From Ilex aquifolium (Eukaryota; Streptophyta; Magnoliopsida; Aquifoliales; Aquifoliaceae), in NCBI GenBank assembly GCA_951799425.1, contig OX637399.1, positions 20,496,001 to 20,560,000 of the forward strand: 64,000 nucleotides of DNA, given 5' to 3'. The position numbers and the translations under genes were made by a program. The notes beneath the pieces are model-generated. The model was given only the letters and a program-made list of their open reading frames with translations, made no database searches and had not been told where the DNA came from. Of this stretch, positions 10,151-20,233 are shown piece after piece. Each line of letters opens with the position of its first letter. Within the stretch, counting starts at the first letter, position 1.

Positions 10151-12656
10151 CCCAACCTAAATGCATATGAAATGCGCACATGCAACGATCAACAAGCATC
10201 AACCAATCCAACAAGAATATACACCTCAATGTTAGAAAGCTACCATGCTATACTATGTCATGCCATGATATGAGATGGAACTCACTCATGCACCTTGTCC
10301 CGAGTCTTCCCCGACTCACACCACACAATGCAAAAGCCAATGTGTATGAACCCGTCTATTGACGGAAAAACCCTCCCAATGATCGTTTGAGATAAAAGTT
10401 ATGTCTTTATAAAAAATCAAATCATTGTTTGAGGCTACCCATTGGATGGGTGTTTTTATATAACAAAATCTTGTGTCTTCCTGGGCAACGGATTTTGGAA
10501 TCGCACCGCCGGCTCCGTGGGCCTATCTACACTTTTTGGACTTGCACCGTCGGAGTGTATGAACCAGTGGTTCCGGGTTTTTCACCCGAGGGAGTGTCTA
10601 GCCCTACTTGCTTTACCCGACACAAGTTTTCCTTATGCAATGCAACCGTGCAACTCAGTCGGATCTTCGATCCCGACTTTCCCGAGTTCACATACCAACC
10701 ACCAAGATTTGGTGTTTGATCCGCAACACATGCAAACACCCACACTCATGCCTATGACCCATGAATGCGATGTCAACTCACCCACACATACTCATGTCTT
10801 ATAACCATGAATGTGATGTACCCATGTGAATGCAATGTAATGTACCAATTGCACTCTAACCACATGTTCGATATGTATGAGTGTCATATGAACAATGTCA
10901 AGATAAATCTACATATTCATGGTACTTCATATCATAAGCACATAAATACCATAATTCAACACATTATCAATATATAGCAAGCATGCCTATATCAACATTT
11001 CATCCAATAACCATTTTCAAACATGTTATCACATAAGCATGCAATTAACATAGCAAACTCATCAATACATCATTCTAGGCATTTAATCAAGGAAGTGATC
11101 TAAGTCATTTCTCTAATTATTTTGTACGTGTTAAGGCTCTAACACCCTTCTTTTCCATACCAACATCTCATATAAGCAACTAAGGTGAGGAATAATCCCA
11201 AATAGGAAGAATCCTACACGTCATCATGTATCACAAGAAATTACTCTAAGTAATTTCTACACCACCATTTCAAGATAGATTATATTGTATCCACTTTCAA
11301 CATCCATCTAATCATGTCACCAACAACAGGTAAAAGCCCCATTTAATCAAGTCACCAACCATAGGTAAGAGTCATATACAAGGTCTCCTACATCAACCCC
11401 TTTTCACATAAACATCATAGCCTGAAATAAGCCCAAAACAGCCCATAAGTTTAACCCAAAACAGTCCGCAATTTCAGCCTCAAGGCAACCACAATTTCAG
11501 TCCCCAAACAACCATAAAAACAGTCCACTAATTAGCCACAAAACAATCCACTAATTAGCCACAAAACATTCCACTAATTAACCACAAAACAGTCCCCAAA
11601 TTAAGCTACATAGCAGCCCCGAAATAGGCTATAAACCAGTCCACTATTTCATTCACTTCCACAAAGATATACAAGTAACTTCCATATATCAATTGTAAGC
11701 TAAAATTTAGCTTAAGTTATTCATATAATCAATTCTTCATTTCCTTAAAAACATACAATTCCAATTGTAAATCACACCACCCAAACATGTTATTCCACTT
11801 TCGTTCAAATAACGACTTTTATCCTTTAAGGCATTTCATCAAACGCCATATAAGCATAATGTCATGTAACCACAAGGTATAGCCCACACACATCAATTAT
11901 CATCATCAAACTCAAGAAATCATATCTAGTGATTTCTACATAACTATACCAAGATAGAATTTATTCTATCCATTTCCTAATATCCACATATCATAATCCC
12001 CCAAGAGAATTATAAAGCAACCACCTCTAAATGTCAATTCCATTTAGAATTTCACTTTACCAATTTTCCCATATCCATTTTCTACACTTCAAGTTCCTTC
12101 ATGAAATTTACCCAACAAGTAAATATATGCACCCATTTCATACCAACCTTGCTTAGCACATTTGGTACCCATTTCCCACACATAAAATGCATTAGTGGTA
12201 CATTAAACTAGAGAATGTGATTTAAATCATACCAACCATTCTCAATACCCATTTCACCCAATTAACCACAATAGGCAAGTGATACATATATATATACACC
12301 TACCCATTCCATATAACCTTCCTAGGTTGGAAATAAACCTAAGTAGGAAGAAAACCCTACCTCTTGTAGCGTGTAGAATCGTCGTGGGAAGCTCCTAGAA
12401 CTCAAAGCAAGCTTGAATCCTTCACTTCCAAATTTTCGGCCTCCCAACGTTCGGTGAAAGCCGTCGTTTTTGGTACCCACGCGTAGCCCTCGACGAGTAG
12501 AGCAACTCTTGTTCTTGGCCCGAGTCGATTTGAGCACTCCACGGCCGTAGATCGTAGAGAGAAGTTAAGTTTTCTCTCCTTTTCCCTCTCTTCTTTTCTC
12601 TCGGCTGAAACCGGCTGAAATGGTGAAGGAGAAGTCTGATTTTTCAGACTTTAGGC

Positions 12657-12670
12657 CCCTATTTATATTT
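12657..12670 (-). promoter_or_regulatory. TATA box in the 3' LTR of C
   Basis: Minus strand reads ATATAAATAGGGGCC. A perfect 8-bp inverted repeat with a 4-base loop (plus: aagtctgattttt, then cagactt; 12632-12651) lies just downstream in element orientation, near the expected transcription start. Confidence 0.6.
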
Positions 12671-13056
12671 TAGAATACTTGGCCCACAATTGGCCACACG
12701 TCCTACTTAATTTCGGGTCCGTTTTAATCCCGAAACGATTAAATTTCGCTCCGGTTTGAGTTCAAAATATTTTTATTTTAACTTGCCTCTAATATTTCCC
12801 CAAACTTTAAAATTTTATAAAAATTTCGTGTACGGGGTCACCCGAGGCCCGTTCGTCTCGTAAAACGCGAAAAATCCGACTATCTCGGAATTCAACGAAA
12901 TTTGACGTGGTAACTAGATTTCGCGAGACGAATCCAACGGTGAAATCCGTTTCGTCATTCGAGATCTAGAAAAATTCAGTTTTTCAACTAGTCCCGAAGT
13001 GGCAATTCACCTATTGCCCTTGTTCGTCAAAGTTTAAATTTTCCGGGGTTTCACAT

Positions 13057-13091
13057 TCTTCCCCCCTTAAAAGAATTTCGTCCCCGAAATT
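13057..13091 (-). other. Polypurine tract and adjoining hairpin of element C
   Basis: On the minus strand the tract ttttaaggggggaaga ends at the 3' LTR boundary. Immediately upstream is the perfect 7-bp stem AATTTCG-N4-CGAAATT (13074-13091). The same stem precedes the tract of element D. Confidence 0.8.
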
Positions 13092-13499
13092 CACACCCTC
13101 ATGCACATTCGACCATATGCATAAGTTACAACAATACTGTCTAAACTGTCCCACATGTATCCGTCTCTCTCCCGGACTAGGTTCTAGACGCAACCAAGTC
13201 CGTCCGTAAAGGCACCACATATCCCGTGTTCCTCTGTCCCATTTCCGGGACTACTAGAATAGGGGGTAAAGTAACCTTCTTTGTAATTTGACAATAATAC
13301 CGAAGCATCCCAAGGTGAAGCATTCGGTAGTGAAGTCCTTATTCAAACTAGAGTTCTCACAACTCTACCCGTGTCATTCTATGAGGAGTCATAGGGTAGA
13401 CAACATACCGGGGTGTGACTTAACACTGAAGTCTACATCCCAATGTGATGGCAAACATTCGTAAGCTCCTAAAACTTAAAACATACACACTCTGAGGTG

Positions 13500-13705
13500 T
13501 AAACAGTGACTCACTGACGATCACAATCACCGACGACTCAGTGTGCCGTCAATCCGTCCATCCCAAGGATGACATCAAACCCGACATGTCCACGACCCTA
13601 AGGTCCATAGTGAGTGGAGTCCCCGAGATCTCAAACTCACAACCGTCATATCTGATCAATGTAGGCCCTAATCCCTAAGGTGGAATTCACCCCTGAGGAC
13701 TCTTC
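13500..13705 (-). pseudogene. Aspartic protease fragment of element C
   Basis: The minus strand encodes IRYDGCEFEISGTPLTMDL and RVVDMSG, then a one-base shift leads to DVILGMDGL. Element D has the matching part of its protease (CELEILGILLTIDLRVMDM, FDVILGMDWL). The catalytic Asp region is missing and no reverse transcriptase follows. Only about 430 bp separate this relic from the polypurine tract, so the whole of reverse transcriptase, RNase H and integrase has been deleted. Confidence 0.72.
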
Positions 13706-13848
13706 TAGAGTTATAATATTTAAAACTGTACCATGCACAAAACATGAAGAATAACAGTATTTGACACGCTCAAGTCAAATAACACGTGTACCCATAAATA
13801 AGGAATAAGTGATGTACCGTGGGTTGCTGCCTGATCTCCCGACTCACT

Positions 13849-14619
13849 CTATGGTGCAACATCAAAGACCGTTTCCTGGGTCTCCAATGTTGTCGCTTCA
13901 GAGTCTTGTTCCTGGCCTTGGCCCATACCTTGGCTCATCCGGTCTGATTGCGGAGTCTCCGCACGTGGCGTACTAGGGACTTGCACAACGCTCTGTAGTT
14001 GGGACTGATTTCCCTGGTCCTTAGTGGAATAGGGAAGAACAATACGTGCCTGTGTGAGTCCCACCGACGACTGGGATTGAGAAGTCTCGGAACTCTGTGA
14101 GGTTTGCCTCAGGGGGCAATCCTTCTTCCTATGGCCCGGTTGTCGACAATAGAAACATGTCTTCTGGCCTCCTTGAAACGTTCCCTTGAATTTCTTCCCT
14201 CCTTGGGACAAAAGATTTTGGGCTTGAACCCGCTCCTGTGATCCATGCCTCTGAGGACAATCCCTCCTCGTATGACCCACTTGGCGACAATGATAACATG
14301 GCCCCTGCCCCGCTTGGCTGGGAACCCTGAAGTGCCCACTACTTTGGGAGGTTTGCCCTTGGCCTTGGCCTTGATAGCCGCGGCCCTGCCCCAATGATTC
14401 TTGTGGGCTCGATGCCTTTTGCTTTTTCCGTGGCCGTTGATGGCCCATGGAACTTAAACTCCTTTGGATGGCTTGAGCCCCTTGGTTCAAATTGGCGCTT
14501 GCCTGTGCTAGGTTAGCAGCCATCGTACTCACAGCCTCCGTATAGGCTTGTTGGTCCAAAGCCGGTAGTGGTTGGTTGTTCCGTCCACCGCCTAGACGTC
14601 CCCTTCCTCTATATGCCAT
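13849..14619 (-). CDS. Two-knuckle Gag-like (nucleocapsid-like) protein of element C
   Basis: An intact 256-residue frame starting MAYRGRGRLGGGRNNQ, the same N-terminus as the Gag of element D. After about residue 60 the capsid (retrotransposon Gag) region is absent, and a basic, Gln-rich linker (RPRKKQKASS, GQGQGQTSQSS) leads to two CCHC knuckles: CYHCRQVGHTRRDC at about residue 108 and CFYCRQPGHRKKDC at about residue 156. D has only one knuckle at this position. The tail is Ser/Gln-rich and acidic at the end. I infer a nucleic-acid-binding protein that could coat or package element RNA but could not build a particle alone. The start is the first ATG after the primer site, and there are no stops or shifts. 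Confidence 0.82.
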   Translation of the reverse strand: MAYRGRGRLGGGRNNQPLPALDQQAYTEAVSTMAANLAQASANLNQGAQAIQRSLSSMGHQRPRKKQKASSPQESLGQGRGYQGQGQGQTSQSSGHFRVPSQAGQGPCYHCRQVGHTRRDCPQRHGSQERVQAQNLLSQGGKKFKGTFQGGQKTCFYCRQPGHRKKDCPLRQTSQSSETSQSQSSVGLTQARIVLPYSTKDQGNQSQLQSVVQVPSTPRAETPQSDRMSQGMGQGQEQDSEATTLETQETVFDVAP

Positions 14620-14970
14620 CTACACACATGTCAAATAGCAATAGAGTACTAACTTAATATCCCAAGGTAGGGATCAAGTTCAAAACATTGAGAATTCTCC
14701 CATCGTGTCCCTAGTAGAGCGAGTGTCTCACACTAGTAGACATTTAACCCATGAACTATCCCGTTCATCCTTTTCCGAACCCCCAAGGTTATGTTTTCTA
14801 AACCTAGTGTTCCTCTTTTCCATATACATTTTACCATGTATATAATTTAAACATAACACATAATCATGTAGCACATAATCATGTAACAAATAAAACACAT
14901 AACATGAATGCACATGGAATGCAATGGTGTAAACCCATTCCCCTCAAGCCCTAGGTAATCGTGTACCTAT

Positions 14971-14982
14971 GCTCTGATACCA
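14971..14982 (-). other. Primer-binding site of element C (initiator tRNA-Met)
   Basis: Plus strand gctctgatacca is the 3' end of plant initiator tRNA-Met; on the element strand it reads TGGTATCAGAGC, three bases from the end of the 5' LTR at 14986. Confidence 0.92.
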
Positions 14983-14985
14983 AGC

Positions 14986-17900
14986 TGTGACACCCCAATT
15001 TCCGGGGGTCCTTTATTAACCGTTGACCATCCGTCAACCCGCGGAAATACTCGTGATAGTCGTATAACCCGACACCACGTCGTTCACATGCTTTTAACCG
15101 GATTTACCATCCACAAGATCAATTATACCTCAAATTATGTCCATTTATGTCATAGGAACCAAAGAAAACCAAGCCCAAAAGCATGGCTAAGCATTTTGAA
15201 AATTTCAAATTTTTGGAAAACCTTCCGGAAGGTTTTGACTAAACCTTCCGGAAGGTTTGCTCACTGGAAAAGTTCTTCCGGAAGGTTTTTCTTAACCTTC
15301 CGGAAGGTTTTGCCTTCTGGAAATAGATTGAAAAAAATGAAACGTGTCGGCCTTCCGGAAGGTGTACTCAAACCTTCCGGAAGGTTTTGCTCACTGGAAA
15401 GGTTCTTCCGGAAGGTTTTTCTTCACCTTCCGGAAGGTTTTGCCTTCTGGAAAATAGATTGAAAATGAGACGTGTCGACCTTCCGGAAGGTGTACTCCGC
15501 CTTCCGGAAGGTTTTACCTTCTGGACCACAATTCTGCCTTAACCTTCCGGAAGGTGTTAGTGACCTTCCGAAAGGTTTTGCCCAGAATTTCTTCCTTCCT
15601 TAGTTTTTCAATTCGAATCCGTTTCAATTTGCTTCAAAATCATCCAAAACTTATACAATGAAGTTTCTAACATAAAACATTGTTTGTACAAGTTCTATTA
15701 CAACCCAATACATATATTTACATGTCAATATCAAATTTCCTTAAAATTTTTACAAACATTCAAAACAAAGCCACATCCGGCTTTCTTCGTCCTTGAAGCC
15801 CGTATGAGGGTCTTCCACCCATGCATATCCCACACCTGAAAATGTTGTCCCACGAAGGGTGAGCCACGCTCAATAGGATATCATCCTACAGAGGCTACTC
15901 CCCAACCTAAATGCATATGAAATGCGCACATGCAACGATCAACAAGCATCAACCAATCCAACAAGAATATACACCTCAATGTTAGAAAGCTACCATGCTA
16001 TACTATGTCATGCCATGATATGAGATGGAACTCACTCATGCACCTTGTCCCGAGTCTTCCCCGACTCACACCACACAATGCAAAAGCCAATGTGTATGAA
16101 CCCGTCTATTGACGGAAAAACCCTCCCAATGATCGTTTGAGATAAAAGTTATGTCTTTATAAAAAATCAAATCATTGTTTGAGGCTACCCATTGGATGGG
16201 TGTTTTTATATAACAAAATCTTGTGTCTTCCTGGGCAACGGATTTTGGAATCGCACCGCCGGCTCCGTGGGCCTATCTACACTTTTTGGAGTTGCACCGT
16301 CGGAGTGTATGAACCAGTGGTTCCGGGTTTTTCACCCGAGGGAGTGTCTAGCCCTACTTGCTTTACCCGACACAAGTTTTCCTTATGCAATGCAACCGTG
16401 CAACTCAGTCGGATCTTCGATCCCGACTTTCCCGAGTTCACATACCAACCACCAAGATTTGGTGTTTGATCCGCAACACATGCAAACACCCACACTCATG
16501 CCTATGACCCATGAATGCGATGTCAACTCACCCACACATACTCATGTCTTATAACCATGAATGTGATGTACCCATGTGAATGCAATGTAATGTACCAATT
16601 GCACTCTAACCACATGTTCGATATGTATGAGTGTCATATGAACAATGTCAAGATAAATCTACATATTCATGGTACTTCATATCATAAGCACATAAATACC
16701 ATAATTCAACACATTATCAATATATAGCAAGCATGCCTATATCAACATTTCATCCAATAACCATTTTCAAACATGTTATCACATAAGCATGCAATTAACA
16801 TAGCAAACTCATCAATACATCATTCTAGGCATTTAATCAAGGAAGTGATCTAAGTCATTTCTCTAATTATTTTGTACGTGTTAAGGCTCTAACACCCTTC
16901 TTTTCCATACCAACATCTCATATAAGCAACTAAGGTGAGGAATAATCCCAAATAGGAAGAATCCTACACGTCATCATGTATCACAAGAAATTACTCTAAG
17001 TAATTTCTACACCACCATTTCAAGATAGATTATATTGTATCCACTTTCAACATCCATCTAATCATGTCACCAACAACAAGTAAAAGCCCCATTTAATCAA
17101 GTCACCAACCATAGGTAAGAGTCATATACAAGGTCTCCTACATCAACCCCTTTTCACATAAACATCATAGCCTGAAATAAGCCCAAAACAGCCCATAAGT
17201 TTAACCCAAAACAGTCCGCAATTTCAGCCTCAAGGCAACCACAATTTCAGTCCCCAAACAACCATAAAAACAGTCCACTAATTAGCCACAAAACAATCCA
17301 CTAATTAGCCACAAAACATTCCACTAATTAACCACAAAACAGTCCCCAAATTAAGCTACATAGCAGCCCCGAAATAGGCTATAAACCAGTCCACTATTTC
17401 ATTCACTTCCACAAAGATATACAAGTAACTTCCATATATCAATTGTAAGCTAAAATTTAGCTTAAGTTATTCATATAATCAATTCTTCATTTCCTTAAAA
17501 ACATACAATTCCAATTGTGAATCACACCACCCAAACATGTTATTCCACTTTCGTTCAAATAACGACTTTTATCCTTTAAGGCATTTCATCAAACGCCATA
17601 TAAGCATAATGTCATGTAACCACAAGGTATAGCCCACACACATCAATTATCATCATCAAACTCAAGAAATCATATCTAGTGATTTCTACATAACTATACC
17701 AAGATAGAATTTATTCTATCCATTTCCTAATATCCACATATCATAATCCCCCAAGAGAATTATAAAGCAACCACCTCTAAATGTCAATTCCATTTAGAAT
17801 TTCACTTTACCAATTTTCCCATATCCATTTTCTACACTTCAAGTTCCTTCATGAAATTTACCCAACAAGTAAATATATGCACCCATTTCATACCAACTTT

Positions 17901-18805
17901 GCTTAGCACATTTGGTACCCATTTCCCACACATAAAATGCATTAGTGGTACATTAAACTAGAGAATGTGATTTAAATCATACCAACCATTCTCAATACTC
18001 ATTTCACCCAATTAACCACAATAGGCAAGTGATACATATATATATACACCTACCCATTCCATATAACCTTCCTAGGTTGGAAATAAACCTAAGTAGGAAG
18101 AAAACCCTACCTCTTGTAGCGTGTAGAATCGTCGTGGGAAGCTCCTAGAACTCAAAGCAAGCTTGAATCCTTCACTTCCAAATTTTCGGCCTCCCAACGT
18201 TCGGTGAAAGCCGTCGTTTTTGGTACCCACGCGTAGCCCTCGACGAGTAGAGCAACTCTTGTTCTTGGCCCGAGTCGATTTGAGCACTCCACGGCCGTAG
18301 ATCGTAGAGAGAAGTTGAGTTTTCTCTCCTTTTCCCTCTCTTCTTTTCTCTCGGCTGAAACCGGCTGAAATGGTGAAGGAGAAGTCTGATTTTTCAGACT
18401 TTAGGCCCCTATTTATATTTTAGAATACTTGGCCCACAATTGGCCACACGTCCTACTTAATTTCGGGTCCGTTTTAATCCCGAAACGATTAAATTTCGCT
18501 CCGGTTTGAGTTCAAAATATTTTTATTTTAACTTGCCTCTAATATTTCCCCAAACTTTAAAATTTTATAAAAATTTCGTGTACGGGGTCACCCGAGGCCC
18601 GTTCGTCTCGTAAAACGCGAAAAATCCGACTATCTCGGAATTCAACGAAATTTGACGTGGTAACTAGATTTCGCGAGACGAATCCAACGGTGAAATCCGT
18701 TTCGTCATTCGAGATCTAGAAAAATTCAGTTTTTCAACTAGTCCCGAAGTGGCAATTCACCTATTGCCCTTGTTCGTCAAAGTTTAAATTTTCCGGGGTT
18801 TCACA
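14986..18805 (-). repeat. 5' LTR of element C
   Basis: 3820 bp and almost identical to 9236-13056. Differences I can see by eye include single-base changes about 20 and 250 bp from the start, near 16291, 17071, 17519, 17898, 17998 and 18317, and a one-base deletion near the end (CCCTTG against CCCTTTG). It is the promoter LTR for the minus-strand element, with the TATA box near 18407-18420. Confidence 0.92.
15212..15585. repeat. Array of CCTTCCGGAAGG palindromes in the 5' LTR of C
   Basis: Second copy of the array, with the same twelve units in the same order. It lies more than 2.8 kb downstream of the TATA box, so it would be part of the transcript in this family. Confidence 0.92.
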
Positions 18806-18810
18806 CCTAC

Positions 18811-19578
18811 CGGTATGGCTTGTGTTCCACCGGAACGCTGAGAATGTTTAATTGGTATATATATCACAGATAACCAATTGAGTAATTCAAGTATTCCTCA
18901 TGAATGACATAGCCTTCTGGTTCACTTGAATTAGTCAACTGACACATCTATAACCAGCTAACCTAAGAAGTTGCTGTGTTATGAATAATACCACCAGCTA
19001 ACCTGAGAAGTTGATGTGTTATGGTTTAAATATGTATGTACTTACTATCACAAGACATTGAATAATTCAAGTATTCCTCATGAATGGCTTGTCCTTCTGG
19101 TTTGCTTGGATTAGTCACTTGTCATGCATATAACCAGCTAACCTAAGACATTGCTGAGTTATGACTTTATATCACCATCTAACCTAAGAAGTTGCTGTGT
19201 GATAGTTTATATACATCAGACCTACCGGTTGACTTGCTAGTAAAATGGAAGTTAGTTGTTGTAAGGTAGCATTTCCAGTATTTAACCAATATAAAACATA
19301 TGAGATCCTTAAACTGAAGGGTATCTTTTATATTCTTGTCGTTAACACGTTTATCTCTACACTTTATTTAATTAGACTAGCTATCAATCTAAGCTCACAT
19401 CACAAGCTATCAAACCTTATACTGCTTTAAACAACAACTTTACTGTTTTTATTTTTATTTTTATTTTAAAATCTAAATTACTAAAACTCTTTGTGGGATC
19501 GATACTTGGACTTAAACCGAGAAAACTACAATTTGACCACTTATACTCGGGTGTATAATTAATATAATTCAGATCACA
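18811..19578 (+). repeat. LTR B, second part
   Basis: This part continues LTR B after element C; the target duplication CCTAC is at 18806-18810. It has the same modules as the first part (ccaccggaacgctgag, cctcatgaatg, ccttctgg) and four copies of a unit built on ccagctaacctaagaagttg (from 18950, 18988, 19130 and 19170), each able to fold into a stem. The end is at about ..gatca or ..gatcaca, followed by aaaag and tggcg (19584-19588), which matches the first five bases of the Athila tRNA-Asp primer site. No gene is present. Confidence 0.65.
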
Positions 19579-19588
19579 AAAAGTGGCG

Positions 19589-19827
19589 AATCAGATAGCC
19601 TTAGAAGATCAAGATAAGATTACCTTTACATGCCCGTTTGGAACATTTGCCTACAGAAAAATGTCATTTGGTCTTTGTAATGCCTCAGGTACGTTTCGGC
19701 GGTGCATGATGGGTATATTCAGTTATATGGTAGAGAAAATCATCGAGGTTTTTATAGACGATTTTTCAGTTTTAGGTAATTCCTTCGATGGGTGTTTGGG
19801 AAATCTTGAAAAGGTGTGAAGATAATA
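19589..19827 (+). pseudogene. Reverse transcriptase fragment of element G, left of the CACTA insertion
   Basis: The frame begins inside reverse transcriptase (NQIALEDQDKITFTCPFGTF), passes through MSFGLCNASGTFRRCMM and contains the catalytic box EVFIDDFSVLGNSF before GCLGNLEKV. Everything normally found between the primer site and this point (gag, protease, first half of reverse transcriptase) is missing; the first five bases of a primer site are joined directly to it. It is cut at 19827 by the CACTA element, and the gene resumes at 45518. A frameshift just before the cut (GTG TGA) shows it was already decaying or has decayed since. Confidence 0.85.
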
Positions 19828-19839
19828 CACTAGAAGAAA

Positions 19840-20233
19840 AGGTGTTTTTTGCATCAGCAATTTTCCGTCACAAAAGATCATGTTGCCATCGCAAATACTA
19901 TTTGCGAAGGCAACGTGATCTTTTGAGTAAAAAAATTGGGGGTGGCAAGAAATAGGCGATGGAAAAGATTTTGCATCGGCAATTAACCATCACAAAAGCT
20001 TTTGCATCGGCAAAACCCGATGCAAATGCGCTATCGCAAAAAAAAATCTTAAATTCGACATTTTTTGTTTGCATCAGCAATTTTCCGTTGCAAAAAAACC
20101 CATGTGCGATGGTTTAAATCCTTCGCAAAAGGTATTATTAGTCACAATTGGGGACCGTCGCAAAAAATCCCGTTCGCAATGGTTAAAATTATGTCGCAAA
20201 AGATACTATTAACCACATTAGGTGACCGTCGCA
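19840..20233. repeat. Left subterminal repeats of the CACTA element
   Basis: Short motifs in both orientations, such as ccgtcgcaaaa, ttccgttgcaaaa, ttgcatcggcaa and tgcgatgg, repeat about every 20-40 bp. In En/Spm elements such subterminal repeats bind TnpA. The array resumes at 22133 after solo LTR K. Confidence 0.8.

Larger units (their letters stand above)
9236..13056 (-). repeat. 3' LTR of element C
   Basis: 3821 bp, bounded on the plus strand by TGTGACACCCC and GGGTTTCACA. It holds the CCGG palindrome array (about 9462-9835), the shared Tekay hairpin block (about 10085-10150), a tract of repeated CTGTTTTGGG-type motifs (11400-11640, minus strand) and a minus-strand TATA box near 12657-12670. 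The several open frames seen inside it are repeated in the other LTR and are not genes. Confidence 0.92.
9236..18805 (-). mobile_element. Element C: young non-autonomous Tekay-type gypsy element
   Basis: A complete element with two 3.8-kb LTRs, a 1.9-kb internal region, and a 5-bp target duplication CCTAC (9231-9235 and 18806-18810). In minus-strand order it has a 5' LTR, an initiator-Met primer site, a two-knuckle Gag-like frame, a protease fragment, a polypurine tract and a 3' LTR. Reverse transcriptase, RNase H and integrase are absent. LTR termini TGTGAAACCCC...GGGGTGTCACA and the primer site place it with Tekay/Del chromoviruses, as does its similarity to element D. The two LTRs differ at about eight sites plus one indel by my reading (about 0.2 percent), so it moved recently, which implies help in trans from an autonomous relative. 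Confidence 0.92.

Noticed and set aside
10429-10804. Overlapping open frames in the LTR of C
   Set aside because: Present identically in both LTRs only because the LTRs are near-identical; no similarity to a protein family, overlapping in several frames.
19584-19588. Complete primer-binding site after LTR B
   Set aside because: Only five bases match; the rest is replaced by reverse transcriptase sequence.
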